Notes: generated by a model not told the origin, from the letters alone. Positions 13,895 to 25,972 are shown, counted from the first letter of the stretch. The stretch: 64,000 nucleotides of DNA from Litoditis marina (GCA_964036275.1 OZ038434.1:12437259-12501258); one strand, 5' to 3'. Translations and numbers: made by a program.

Positions 13895-14790
13895 CGAAAC
13901 GCGCTCAGCAAGGTACGCGACGAATGACAGGTCACCGACTGTCGAAATCACCGACATGTCGCGACACAAACGGAATCGCGGGCTTGAAACTGATAATTAC
14001 GTATCTAAGCTCATGTTAATGAACTTTAACTCGATGGAGACTACATAGTGTGATATTCTGCAGTGATCAGATTCAAATAGGTTCAGTATAACTTTTATAT
14101 AAAGCTCTTAAAACTCGCCAAAATGCCAAAATGAGTGAAAAGTCAAACTTGACGAAAAAATACTTTAAAAATGAGAATGGAGAGTTTATAGAAGAATTCA
14201 CTTTTTGTTTATCGAAGTTGACCATTCATTCTACCCCTCTCCACTCAATTGTTCGAAGAATACGAAATTCTAACACTCATAATCGATAATGAAAAACACC
14301 ACTATTAACCGTTTGGTGATTGCATTGGGCGTCGCGAACCCGTACAGCTTATATTCATCTTTTATCAGTCAATACTTCATACTATCGTGCTATATAAACG
14401 TTGATTACATATTCTGTTCACATACTTTCATCGTTAGCAACTACTACTTTCAGAAAAAAACTGTCAGAAACGAACTACAACCGAGTGAAATTCAGTATAT
14501 ACTAGGGAAATCGTGTTAAATTGAGTGAAATATGTCAAATTCACCTCCAATTATCAAATAAGCTAGGAAGTACATATAAAAATGATCACCATTCCTCTTT
14601 TCTCTCACAATAGCGAGAATTTTCTGATATAAATGAGGGTATAACTGAAAAAATTTGAATAATTTTTCCCGCCGTCGCGACATGTCGGAGCCTGATTCAG
14701 GAATTTCGACAGTCGGTGAGTTTTTCGACTGTTTTGGCGTTCACGTCGGTGGCTGTCACTGACACAAAACCTGCCGAGCGCGCTTAAAAT
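13895..14790. mobile_element. about 0.9-kb inverted-repeat element between pas-6 and eIF4E
   Basis: The left arm around 13905-13975 contains GCGCTCAGCAAGGT, CACCGACTGTCGAAAT and CGACATGTCGCGAC. The right arm around 14677-14790 carries inverted versions: GTCGCGACATGTCG, ATTTCGACAGTCGGTG and GCCGAGCGCGC. Arms are about 90 nt and imperfect. The AT-rich centre has no supportable gene; its 76-codon frame has no known motif. It lies in the only spacer available for the divergent promoters. Confidence 0.7.
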
Positions 14791-14923
14791 TCTTCAAACT
14801 TTATTCATTACCATTGCTCATCATTCGAAAACGGTTGGTTTCATTTGCCACGTGTTGTTTTTAAAGTTTTGAATTTTTATTATGCAGCCAGTCATTATTT
14901 TGGTTACAGGCATTGAGTACAAG

Positions 14924-17900
14924 ATGACCGAAGTTGAAGCAAGCACGGAAGAGAACGTGGTAGCCATTCCCGAAACTGTGGTGAGTTTAACAAAAACTAT
15001 CCGAATTGTCATTCCTATGAGTTAACCATAGAAATCATTAATTCTGGTTGTGGGTAAACATACTACAAGCTTACTTAGAGAGTTATATTAAATAAAATGC
15101 GTTCCTTTTCTTTCATGAATTAATTATGTGTGGTTTCCAGATTTTCACTTTTCTTACCGATTTGGTTTTCGTGGAAAGTTCCTCTGTTCGCTAATTCAAA
15201 TAAGGCGAAGCTCACATGAGCTTTCCGCTGTCATTTCAACTATTCTTCAATCAAAAAGATCTAAATCTACTTAACCACTCCACATACCACGGTGTTTGAA
15301 CCCTACAATGCTCCAATTGACGCTTTAGTTCAAGTGCGCCGCGGTTTTGAATGTTCGCGCCGTCGCCTCGCGGAGCTCTGACGCGTGCGGCTCGCAAGAA
15401 ATAGTGTGGAGAAGCAAGAGAGTGCGCCCGCGAATTTCAAATATTTTTGAAATCTACAGTAATGTCTCATGCGTCGCGGTCTTTGCGGCCGGCCGCGTTT
15501 CACTGCGTAAAAATCAACGAACGCAGAACACCGTGATACCCTAAATGCTCAGCGTTTTGAGAACCCCCCCCCCCCCCCCCCCCCCCCTGTTACTGGTCCG
15601 AAGATTTGGGCAACCCCCCCCCCCCCCCCTCAAAAATTGTCTGATTTAGCGATTTTCTAAATTAAAGGCAAAATCCCCTTATAATGGCTGAGGGGGGGGG
15701 GGGGGGCAAAACCCTCCTGTTTGAAAAAGTCACAACTCTGAGGCATTAAAGGCCCAAACATACTACGGGCGGCTGCGGGCGGCATATGATATAAGTATAG
15801 CGCCCTCAGACTATTGATCGAATGTGCGGCTGGCTGCGGCTCTCGGCGTTTTGGCGGGCATTCATACTTTTGCGGGCAAAAGCGGCTGCGGGCGTCTGCG
15901 GGCGGCTGTGGGCGGCCCCGCGCGGGGCCGCCAACAGCCGCAAACAGGGGTAGCGGCAATATTGGATTGATTCAATAGGGCCGCGGCGGCTCTCTGCGTC
16001 TGTAAGAATCAATTGTGCTTAAACCCAAAAACACTTGAAAAAACATCATTTAATTTATATCAGTTTCTTTCCTAATAATTAATAAAAGTAATCCTTTGTC
16101 ATTTTCATTAAGTTTTTCCATATTTTTTCTTATGATTTGAACTTTTCATCTCTTTTCGAATCGAAAAGGCTTTTAAAAGCAAGAAGAATGAAATGTGGGA
16201 GGAAAAGCGAAAAAACATCCCGAAGAGCATTCACTATTCTGATCTTTGAAAGAGAAGGGAGCTCGATAACCACAACTGAACGGGTTTCTCAGAGAGCATA
16301 TTAAAACACTTATTACTATCAATTATCAGTCTGAGTTCTCCAAAATCACTCTGAAGATAGCAGCGCCGCAGTCAACCGCAGCCAGACGCAAACGCGCGTA
16401 CATACTTCAATCAGAGTGCGTTTGCGGGCGTCTGCGTGCGTCTGCGGGGCGGCGCGTCAAAACCACCACTCAGCCGCAGACGCACGCAGCCGCAGACGCC
16501 CGCAGCCGCCCGTAGTATGTTAGGCCCTTTAGGGTATGCCACTCCAACCACACCAGCTCAATAGGTTCTTAGTAGGGAGATGCTGGGGTGTTGTTATTCT
16601 AATCTAACTTTACTCACTTACTGTTCTATTGAACTTTTCCCCATCACTAAAAAGTTGCGCAGATTCGTTATACCGTGTCAAATTCTTCATTATTACAGGA
16701 AAGAACTTTGCACCACTTGAAGCGAAAGTGGACATATTGGTATCTGAATGACGATCGCCAGTGTCCCTGGGAGGATCGCCTGAAGAAGATTTGCACTTTC
16801 AGCTCTGTCGAAGAATTCTGGGCGTAAGTATGAATCATATTAATTTCATGTTACAACAGTTCGGGAGCTTTTACAAGAAATGCATATAATCGTATAGCCA
16901 TCGTCAGATGTCGGATCTTAGAATGAACTATTTCAGACTGTACAACAATATCCGACCTCCCAGTGGCCTGAACAACACTTGTGACTACAATGTGTTCATG
17001 GATGGGATTCAACCCATGTGGGAAGTTCCCGAGAATCAAAATGGTGGTCGCTGGCTCATCAACGTATGTTTGAATAAATCATTGTGTATTACGTGACACG
17101 TGAATTGTAAGCTATCAAAAGGGTTTTCTTTTATTTGTGTGGATATTGGGGATTATTACTGCTGGAAAGGAGTCGAGAGCTGTGGCCGTATTCACCAATC
17201 CTCGGGAAGCTAAAATACCGTCCCGCGGGAAGGTAGGGCACGAAAATAGTGTGCTGGTGAGGAGGGTACAGAGACGCGGGAAGCTTTTTTACCTTCCCGG
17301 GATCTTGGTGAATACGGCCACAGTTCTACATTTCCTTAGTACTTGGTGTACTCACTCTGCATAGTGAATCAGTTCAGTTTCGACTGATTACTAACAGCTA
17401 CGCGTTTTCATACCGATTGATTTGTCAACCAAAACGTTAGAACCAGATTTCCTTTCGCGTTCATTCTTAGGTGAAAATTCACATTTTGTAACAAAAACAG
17501 ACAGATTGTTTAAGATAATAACCCTGGCACTTGTTATCGGCTCTTCTGCCTATCTATATGACTCTACTTTGACTAAAATATGGCTTGTCAAACTCTCAAC
17601 ACAGAAGTGGTCAACTATTTAAGTGAATTGAGGGTTTTGCGTGTGTGGCTTACAACCAGCTCAAATGCGGGATGTTTCCGCTTCGCTATATTTGTTGTTG
17701 GTAGCCATTATTTGGAAACATTCCTATTTCCAGATTGAGAAGGGTCGCCCTGGTGAGCTTATGGATTTGATTTGGTTGGAGATCTTGATTGCCATGATCG
17801 GAGAACAGTTCGGAGATGATATGGAAAATATTTGCGGGCTTGTTTGTAACGTCAGAAACAAGGGCAGCAAGGTTAGTTTTCATTCACGGACAACTCATCC

Positions 17901-19302
17901 CCTCCTAGCGTACTACCCCAGCTCAAAAATTTCTCAAATTAGCTTAAAACGCGGAAATCAAACAGATACCATATAATACTTGCTCACCAGACAAATTTTT
18001 CAGTCAATGTTCCTTAGTTACTTTCTGCGCGGCCGAAAAAAATTTTCTTCACGGAAATTTTGTACATAGTCAGAGATCTAACTTTTCCTCGTTTGCGTAA
18101 TCTCTCGACGTGAAGCGGACAGCGCGCGAGTTTCTAGCCTCGACAGTAGTGCATTCAAGTTAAGTATGACTGAAAATTCTATAGATAGACAAATTCAAAG
18201 CTCCAGAAGTAGATCAGAAACTTGTAAAATTATATGTTCGTATACTACCTTCTTTGAAAAAAAAACTAGTTTCCGGAATGAACGTAATTTTCAGACACTC
18301 CTTTTTTCTCAAATGTGTGGCTACTAAGCAATTGTAATGTATTTATAGTTTATTTGTATTCAATAATACTTTTCGCCGAATCTTAGCTTTAGTGACTTCG
18401 TAAAACTCTCAATCTCCAATCACATCGTGCTCACTTATTAACTGTTTGTTCGATGTAGCGTGGCTATCCTCGGAAGAATAGTCGTGCAATTGAGAATCAT
18501 AGTCTGTGTGCTCAAACGTTCTCTGTGTTTATATGTAAAACATGTTCAGATTCAGTTGCTGTTAAGTTTGTTGTTATACTTATGCCTTATCTTCAGATCA
18601 GTGTCTGGACTCGGGACAGCTCTGCCGAAGAAGCTAATATGCGAATCGGGTGAGTCATTTGTACGTAAGCGCTTTAATTGCCTAGGAATTAAAAAGTTAT
18701 TTATATTTATATGATTATTGGATGATAAAATAACTCTCTCGGAGTTTTTGAACTTGACTTCAAAAATTATCTCGTAGTATTTTATAATTTGCATTCTAGA
18801 CAAGTGCTGAAGAACAAGCTTTTGACCGCCGATATTCCCAAGGGATGTCCCAGTCCCGTTTTTGATGTGCTTCGATATGAAGATCATGATAGTTGTCAAA
18901 AGAAAAGTGGCAGCACGGTCAAGGTTTGTTTTGTCTATTTGTGTTTCGCTATTGGGAGTCCTGTCGAACTTTAAAGTTTAGTTTAGGATGTTTGTTTAGG
19001 TTTAGTTTAGTTTAGGATTTAAGAATTTAAGCATACTACCCTCCGAGGCGTCCCTAGTGATTTTCTGTATTCGAAAAATAAAAATGAGTCGTTATTCGTA
19101 TGAATTGCAGTATCTTCAGCTGATAAAATTGATGCTACGTTGACATTTTCATTCAAAAATACAGTATTATAATTTATTACCTGACAGTGGTAAAAGTTAA
19201 AATTTATCATTAAAAAAGGGACAATCCTATTCTTATCTACCTATGTCTATGTTTCAGGCTAAGCTATCTATTACTGCTCAAGATATGCCCGAAAGGACTT
19301 GA
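14924..19302 (+). CDS. ife: eIF4E cap-binding protein, nematode IFE-1/2/5 type
   Basis: Binds the mRNA 5' cap and recruits eIF4G for translation initiation. Seven exons: 14924-14980, 16699-16823, 16937-17063, 17734-17871, 18597-18649, 18800-18923 and 19258-19302. They total 669 nt, 222 aa. Cap-stacking tryptophans are W43 (CPWEDR) and W89 with E90 (IQPMWEVP), and W153 lies in ISVWTRD. The blocks NIRPPSGLN, EVPENQNGGRWLI and CGLVCNVRNKGSKISVW resemble C. elegans IFE-1/2/5, which bind mono- and trimethylguanosine caps, more than IFE-3. That subclass call is from remembered family features. An acceptor, TTGGTTACAG, lies 15 nt before the ATG. Intron 1 (1.7 kb) carries a GC-rich TIR element and intron 3 a MITE. 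Acceptors TTCTAG and TTTCAG are used. Confidence 0.96.
15564..15710. repeat. poly-C and poly-G tracts
   Basis: Runs of about 22 C (15565 onward), about 15 C (15615 onward) and about 17 G (15691 onward) lie within eIF4E intron 1. Run lengths may be imprecise because such tracts are hard to sequence. Confidence 0.85.
15746..16532. mobile_element. nonautonomous element with GC-rich terminal repeats
   Basis: The left end reads TTAAAGGCCCAAACATACTA, then tandem GCGGCTGCGGGC units to about 15970. The right end (16370-16532) is the inverted counterpart, ending GTAGTATGTTAGGCCCTTTA. The middle is AT-rich without a coding frame. It is about 790 bp and lies wholly within eIF4E intron 1. Ends resemble the TTAAAG-type elements found elsewhere in the window. 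Confidence 0.8.
17181..17322. mobile_element. MITE, TGTGGCCGTATTCACC family, copy 2
   Basis: TGTGGCCGTATTCACCAA at the left and TTGGTGAATACGGCCACA at the right form perfect 18-bp inverted ends. Inner GGGAAG blocks resemble those of copy 1. It is 142 bp and lies in eIF4E intron 3. Confidence 0.9.
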
Positions 19303-19804
19303 AATGGCCGCATTGTGGTTATCCTGTGTGGAATTCTGATTTGATTTAACCCTGTGTATCTGAACTTTAATCGAGCACGAGCGAATTTTCCTATTTTATC
19401 TGTTCATTGTTTTCTTCTGTAGGTGTGCGGGTCTTGCGTGGCCGATGAAGTTGACTTGTTTTTTTTTGTTCCCGATAATTTGTTTTCTATCGTGAAGTAA
19501 ACTGTTTTTCCAACCTCTTTATCTATGTTATACCTTGACTACAGTGTAGTGCAGCACCAATCACTCGAAGTGATTATCGATCGTAAGCGTTTATTTGTTG
19601 TGGTGGGGTCCAGCTCAAGTTCTCATCAACATTAGTTGATGTATCTTGCTTTGGCTGCATTTGAAAGCCAACGTTGCTGAATTTCAAGTTACTTTTTTTC
19701 CCCTTTTCAATGTTTCTGTATAAGCGTAAACTATGTTCTAACATGTAGACTCACCGAACTCTCTTATTAAGTAATCATTTAAACTATTTCTATACAGAGC
19801 TAAA
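19303..19804. other. spacer eIF4E to peroxin-3
   Basis: About 500 bp with no AATAAA that I can find. It ends in TTCTATACAG, a plausible trans-splice acceptor 7 nt before the peroxin-3 ATG. It holds the eIF4E 3'UTR. Confidence 0.6.
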
Positions 19805-22576
19805 ATGGCTGCCGCCACCTGGGAGTTTGTTAAGCGACATAAGGGGAAATTGATAGCCGGAGGCGTTCTGGTCGGCGGAGGTGTGGCCTACTTCAGTCAG
19901 AACAAGATCACGAACACCTCCGCTGAAGGATTCACGGCAGATAACGATCATTTGAAAGTACAGGTACTAACTTTACTTTGTTTTCCTTATTGAGTTAGCA
20001 GTACTTCCCCTTTTAACGACGACCAATAGCCACAATTAAGGCCGGTATTTTGAGAAATCAAATAAGTCTATCACATTTTAGTTTAGTTATTGATTGATGT
20101 GGTGTTTAAGGCTCGTCGTCACTATGTATTCGACACCAATCATCGTTCGTGTGATCAGTCTATCGTTGATCTGGCGCCCTCACTCAAGCAGCTGGTTCAG
20201 GTATAATCATATCTTTTTCTTTTTGAAGACTTTCTGAAGATTTTACTTGACAAAAAATTATGAATTGGATCAACCAATCATCTATTGTCATTTGAACATG
20301 ATAATCCGTTCGTTGATTAGGCGAGAAACGGTTTGAAGCTTATTCCTTACTTGCTTCGAACAGTTCAAACCACATTACTTTTCAGTCTAGGTTTGATGTG
20401 GACAGCCTAATCAGGACGATTCAGAATGGGGAGGATTTGGGAAAAGAGGAGAAGCTCGAAATTTGGCAACGAATAAAGGTATAGTTTCAAGTAAACGCTA
20501 TATAATCATATTCTATACCACAGGTTGATTTGGCCTTCCTATAACGAATGTGTAATAGTTTCCATTCTTGGTCTCACATTCTTAGTTCTATCTATAGTTT
20601 ACAGTTTACTTGGTCACTCCTACACATAACATATATATCTGTCACTCTTTGGATATCAGACGATTGTTATTTCAGACGACGAGTATAGGCAGGATGGTGG
20701 CTCTGGCATACTCGTATTCTTTACTAACGGTCACCCTGAAGGCACAAATATCTATTCTAGCGGCGGAAATCTGTGCTCAGTTTGAAAGCCCTGCCAGAAA
20801 AACCTCAGCGTGGTGCGTTTTGTCATCGTTACCATGCCATAATGGTTGTGAAGGCGGTTCATACAGTCGTGTTCGTGATCGATTTGTAGATTTTCTCCAG
20901 TAAAAACCGAATTGTTTTTATCGACTGAGGAAAATAGAAGAAATTAACATGCATCTGATTTCAGGAGTGATTTCCTGCCCTCTCAAGTGACGAGCTGGTT
21001 CAATAGTGCACCGCCCCCAGCAAAACCTGATTCCATGGCTGGCATAGATGCAGGCAGTCGTCAAATATTCCTTCAATGCATACAGTTTTTCACCACGAAA
21101 GGTATTATTTGGTAATACTACTGCGTGTGCTAGGAATGCAGTTCCAACACAGTGCAACGTATGAACGTAGCCATTGCACGCTAATTTTTGAATCTGATTA
21201 TTTACAGTTACACCGAATTTTTCTGGGTAGTTTAAAGTAGAAAGTTGTTCTGTTGACAACATTATAGAACATAGTACTGATCTGGTTTTCTCTTTGAAAG
21301 CTGATGGAAGGAATGAAGGACATTTAATGTGAGTTGGTCACCTTATATTATTTCATTTAAGGCATATTCCGCCTTTTCGACATAGTCGAAATTGCTGCGA
21401 AAGAAGAGTGCAGTACGGTCTCCTTGAGGGACGATTTCAATAGGTTAGCTAATTCATTGCTTACTATGGCTGTTGATCTTCCATTTTCTCTTCCTAAACT
21501 TACCCGTAGATTTCATATCTACCCTCTTTGGATTCGACTACTTTCATGAAGTATAGTTTGAACTTTCGAAATAATCATTGAGGAAAGTCTTTTCTGCTCA
21601 GATCGTATATCTATTTCGTGTGTATATTCATATTTTTTCCACGCTGATCCCTCTCATGTATTTTACAATACTTCCGGCATTACCGAAACCAGTTGTTTGC
21701 AGAGACTCTCTTCGTGATTTGTTAGAACGTGTAGACTCGAAAGTTTCTCAACAAATGCGCGTCGAATTTCCACAGATGGTGGCACCCATCACCACGCAGG
21801 AGGTACGTTGACGTTCTGTTTATTGTACTGCTTCAGGATCTCTGAGCGGGAATATTTCATAGTTGAGCATACATATCACATGATTTCATGAAAAAGAAAA
21901 AAGTGCTTGAGAAGACTCGTCATCCCCTTTTTTATTAAACAGTCAAAATAGCAGTTTAAAACTATTTTTAAAAACCAGGTCAAGGTAGTTCCGTAGCAAG
22001 TGCTCGAAATAGCAGAATTCCAGGCAGTATCGGGCGATGCGGTGATGAAGCTTCTTTCCCGGCTATTGTCAGCCCTGGAATCATCGTGGTGCACCGACAC
22101 GACGTCTTCTCTCGTGGACCTATACTTCTCAGCTGCATGTCATGTGAGTTACTGATTACTCATTGGTTTTATCAGGTATATAGTCTTGTTCTTCATCGTT
22201 CCGAATTGGTCTCCATACTAAATAACAAATAAGCCGGGAGCCGGCTCATACATAACCGTAAGTAGCACACTGCACAAACAAATGTTGAGCAAAGAACACG
22301 ATGATTTCATGTTGTTTGGTATCTCTGAGAGAGCACTGAGCACATTTTACTTTTCGGTTCAGTTTTCGGGATGAAATCAATCAGACAACTATGTTGCATT
22401 AACGTCTCTTGCAGAAACTACCGACCGCTGTAACTCCATTGGCGAGAATTCTCCCATCGTTGGCAGATACATTTGAGCCCATATCAGCTACGTCATTTGA
22501 CAGCCCACTTCAGAACACACTGTGCTCCTCAGATATTCATCGATTCGCCATGAATGTATTCAATATGTTGAAATGA
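19805..22576 (+). CDS. prx-3: peroxisomal biogenesis factor 3 (peroxin-3)
   Basis: Peroxisomal membrane docking protein for PEX19, needed to insert peroxisomal membrane proteins. Nine exons: 19805-19963, 20111-20200, 20386-20478, 20676-20812, 20965-21101, 21362-21443, 21703-21802, 21997-22143 and 22415-22576. They total 1107 nt, 368 aa; human PEX3 has 373. The N-terminus WEFVKRHKGKLIAGGVLVGG is the basic stretch plus membrane anchor typical of the family. ARRHYVFDTNHRSCD follows, and then the helical IRTIQNG...EIWQRIK region. The C-terminus keeps LARILPSLADTF and DIHRFAMNVFNML. Two acceptors are TTTAAG rather than TTTCAG. The exon 8 acceptor (CCGTAG) was chosen because it restores the frame just after an in-frame TAG. 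Upstream acceptor: TATACAG, 7 nt before the ATG. Confidence 0.93.
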
Positions 22577-22862
22577 GAAAAGCCCGTAAAGGTGTCTGGC
22601 TTCTTTATAATTCTATCATACTTTTTTTGTGAATTCAGTTTCAGTAGGTTAAATTGTAATATTTGAAACTAGAATAGTAATAGTTTTAGCATTTCCCTGT
22701 TCTCATTGAGTTTAATTAGTATGTGATTGTTCTACAGATTGTGATTTACCTGTTGCTCATTATTCCAACTGTTATTGCGCCATTCCTTCTATACGAGTAG
22801 TCAGATTCGCTTGCCATTTTCACTTTTTACTTTGCACATGTTGAAATATTTATAGTTACACG

Positions 22863-22868
22863 AATAAA
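22863..22868 (+). terminator. poly(A) signal AATAAA, peroxin-3
   Basis: AATAAA 287 nt after the peroxin-3 stop and about 145 nt before the next gene's trans-splice acceptor (TATTTTTCAG ending 23012). This spacing is typical of nematode operons. Confidence 0.55.
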
Positions 22869-23017
22869 ATTGTTTAAGCAAGATGGTGGCTCACAATAGT
22901 TGTTCTTTCAAGCTGACCTACCTCACAATCTGATACATCGATGCCACAACCGAAGTTTGCCATCGCAAATTCCACATTGTGAGACTCTTTGTTGGATTTG
23001 TTTATTTTTCAGGTGGC

Positions 23018-23842
23018 ATGCCAAATGAGCAGCGCCTATTGAAATACGCAACCCATCTATCCAAGTGTGTACCAGAGGTATGTTCCTTCTTATGCTCTTG
23101 CGAAAATGCTTGGAATGCGTTGGGATCAAACTACAATCGGCTCACTACTGCAACTCAATGTTGCACAGCACTGCAATGCATGAGTTGGACAGTCGCGCTA
23201 AAGAAGCAGTACAGCTAGTAATTCCAAGCAGATGGTTTTGAAACCAACCCAGTAAGGTTTCTTCGATCTTATTGCGTTTCTTCTTCATTTGGTGGGCTCA
23301 CTAGTTTCTAAATAATCTCTTTTGTTCAGGCTGTCTCATACGGTTCTTGCGTGTCCAAACAAGCAGAAGGAATCTCGAAAAACGCCTGTGCCGCTGAATT
23401 CGATAAGCTCATACAGTGTGTTAAACAACAGGTTAGTTAACCTAGTTTGTAATCGTTTCTCGGGGTTCTTTTTTCATGTTGTATGACTGCTACACAATCA
23501 ATTGTTTCCGAAATACAACGATGAGAAGTATGGTCAAATTGTTGGTGATTGGTGATATGTGGTTAGAAGTATTTAAACAAAAGGAAACTGCAGTTGGCGC
23601 GCTGACCATGTTCGAACGCTAATGAATGGAACACTTTCTTTTCAACCGTGTTTCATGGAGTCTATCTAACTGCCTGTTTGAAAAACATGTTCAATTGCTT
23701 GATGTTGAACCGGCGAACGGATAGTCGTCAGTGGTTTCGACTACAGGAAAAACTATCCGAAATGAAACATACCTTGATTGTATTATGCAGGATGTTTATC
23801 ATTTCTTCATTTGTTGTATTTCAGCAAAAGAAGATCAAGTAG
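23018..23842 (+). CDS. NDUFAF8-like twin CX9C mitochondrial protein
   Basis: Probable mitochondrial intermembrane/matrix factor for complex I assembly, judged by its cysteine pattern. Exons: 23018-23077, 23330-23431 and 23825-23842, giving 59 aa (MPNEQRLLKY... ending QKKIK). Twin CX9C: C-VPEAVSYGS-C and C-AAEFDKLIQ-C with 12 residues between, the same layout as NDUFAF8 (C17orf89). Exon 1 begins 5 nt after the acceptor TATTTTTCAG, so the mRNA is probably trans-spliced. If the last intron is retained, the protein ends VS-stop at 23440 (56 aa). The third-exon stop lies 2 nt before the UTP23 start codon, so the last 3' splice site may serve both genes. Other CHCH proteins are possible alternatives. 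Confidence 0.75.
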
Positions 23843-23844
23843 AG

Positions 23845-25972
23845 ATGAAAGTGAAACGCCATAAGCGGGCCAATCGAATTCTCACATTCTTCAAGTACAA
23901 TTATAAGATTGTACCACCGTTCAAGTGAGTTGTTTGGTTTAATATATTTCGAATGGTACGTCTGTTATATGTAAAAAAAAGTTAATCTTTAGTATTAGTA
24001 AGCTCGATCAATTTACACGAAACAGCCTCTGTTTACCTAGCCTTGGTTAGCTTTTCTCCCGGTCATTGCGCTGTTTGGATGATTTTCTGTTCGATACTGT
24101 TCAATCTCAGTTTTTCAGAGTTCTCGTTGACGGCACTTTCTGCATGGCCGCTCTGTCCAATAAGATTAATCTCCGCGAGCAACTGCCGAAGTATCTAGAT
24201 GGTGATGTTGATATTCTCACCACACGATGTGTTCTGGATGAATTAGGTTTGACTTTGTTTTGTTCCACCATAATTTAGTGACCATGTTTCTATATTCTAT
24301 AATACTATGCGTGAAGATTCATTCAAGATTGATATCAAAACGGAGATACCCGTTGTCTTTTGTGTTGGTTGCACGGTTGATGTTCTAGGAACATATCATC
24401 TGATTGGTTATATTTCAATTGGTGCATGATGCCACAGTTTGTAGTCTTCTCCTAAAAATGAAATCTATCTCGAGGTACCAATAAATAGTGCCTATTCAGA
24501 GAAACTGGGTCCCGTCGTGTATGGCGCTCTCTCAATCTGTCGTCAGTTCGAGGTGGCGCCCTGTCCGCATACTCCTTGTCGCCCGGCAGGAGACTGTCTG
24601 GCTCATTTGGCCAGACGAGCCGCCAACAAGAGTGCCACCAAGTTCGTCATCAGCACACAGGTATGCAGATATAGTTGTTATCTTCTTTCCGATATTACTC
24701 ATTGTGAAGATGTTCATACACCGCTAAGACCTTTCGTATGATAGTGGTTTCGAACAATGGTCGTGGAAATGTAGGAATTGCGAGTTGATTGCCTTGGTTT
24801 AACTATGAAATAGTTGGTAATCTATCTGCGAATTGAGTGAAAAAGGGCCTTCGAACTACCGTTGCAGACACTTTGTGATTATGTTAACGTCATAACCTGT
24901 GAGTTGTGCAAATTTATAAACATGAAAATAAGACAACGGTCTGAGACGATTGTTTTCACTTACGGTCTGCAAAAAGTTTCTCATTCAGATAGTTTGGGTG
25001 TGAACTGTCGTTACAAACATACATTTACAATGCCTCGTATTAGCCGGTGGGTCCCGGACCTTTTTTGCCAGAAAAAGGGGGGTCCCAGTAATTTTAAATT
25101 TTGAAATTTCATTAATATTTCATTTTTTGTGTTTTTAATGCGATGCGAGGGGGGTCCCGGATCGAAATGGTCAGGGAGGTCCCGGTTTTTTTTTGGAGTG
25201 AGTCCAGTGGAGTGGGTGAGTGTATGGTTACAAATTATTTAACAGGATACATCATTGACGGATAGATTGCGAGCCATTGTGGGGACGCCCATACTGTACA
25301 TCAAATACAATGCAATACTTTTGGATAAACCATCTGAGGTACGTTGTGTTTTGTAAACTAGTCTTTTCTTAAAAACATTTACAAGTTACTTCGTTCAAGT
25401 GATTGTTTTGTTTAGAAAATTTTCCGGAGATACTTTTGTACTCACTGTTGTACCGGTTATGCGGGGGCAATTTCTCAATGACCAGAGTTTGCTCTAAAGC
25501 TGTTTGTATTTTGGGTGAATTGGCCATATGACAATCGTTTCTCACATGACCGCTCCTTCAACTATTCATTCAAGGCAACGATAGCAGCGAGTAATGCACT
25601 GACTTCCGAAATCGAAAAGGTTAAGGAACTGAAGACTGCGGTGCTTGGAGATGACACACCGATCAAAAAGAAGAAGAAGAAAGTCAAGGTAATTAGTTTA
25701 TGGTGCATAAATGGTCTTTTGGGCAGGTTCAAATTATTTTTAACCTGAAAATGTCTTTTCTCAAACTTAATAATCTAATAATTCACTCGGTTTATGTTAT
25801 TCCATTCTGTGTTCATTGTTTGTACTCATGTAATGTTTTGTAGGGTAAAAATCCGCTATCCTGCAAGAAGAAGATCGTGAAGAAAGAAGTTGTCAGGAGT
25901 GCAGTTCGAACAGCAAATGGAAAGAGAAAACGAAATAAGAAGAAGACTTCCACTACGACCGAAGCTTCATAG
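23845..25972 (+). CDS. utp23: rRNA-processing protein UTP23 (PIN-like)
   Basis: Nucleolar small-subunit processome component involved in snR30/U17 release and 18S rRNA processing. Six exons: 23845-23924, 24119-24246, 24500-24660, 25246-25338, 25575-25688 and 25844-25972. They total 705 nt, 234 aa. The N-terminus MKVKRHKRANRILTFFKYNY is family-typical. The PIN-like core has VLVDGTFCMAAL, REQLPKYL, TTRCVLDEL and TKFVISTQD. The tail has the diagnostic KNPLSCKKK within a Lys-rich C-terminus. The CPHTPCRPAGDC stretch matches the place where UTP23 proteins keep zinc-coordinating residues. The start lies 2 nt after the stop of the NDUFAF8-like gene; the nearest acceptor is TTGTATTTCAG ending at 23824. 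A paralogue such as FCF1 is unlikely because of KNPLSCKKK. Confidence 0.93.
25047..25195. repeat. GGGGTCCCGG-rich patch in UTP23 intron 3
   Basis: GGGTCCCGG-type motifs occur at about 25049, 25079, 25150 and 25177, separated by T/A-rich runs. A low-copy degenerate repeat of unknown origin. Confidence 0.5.
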
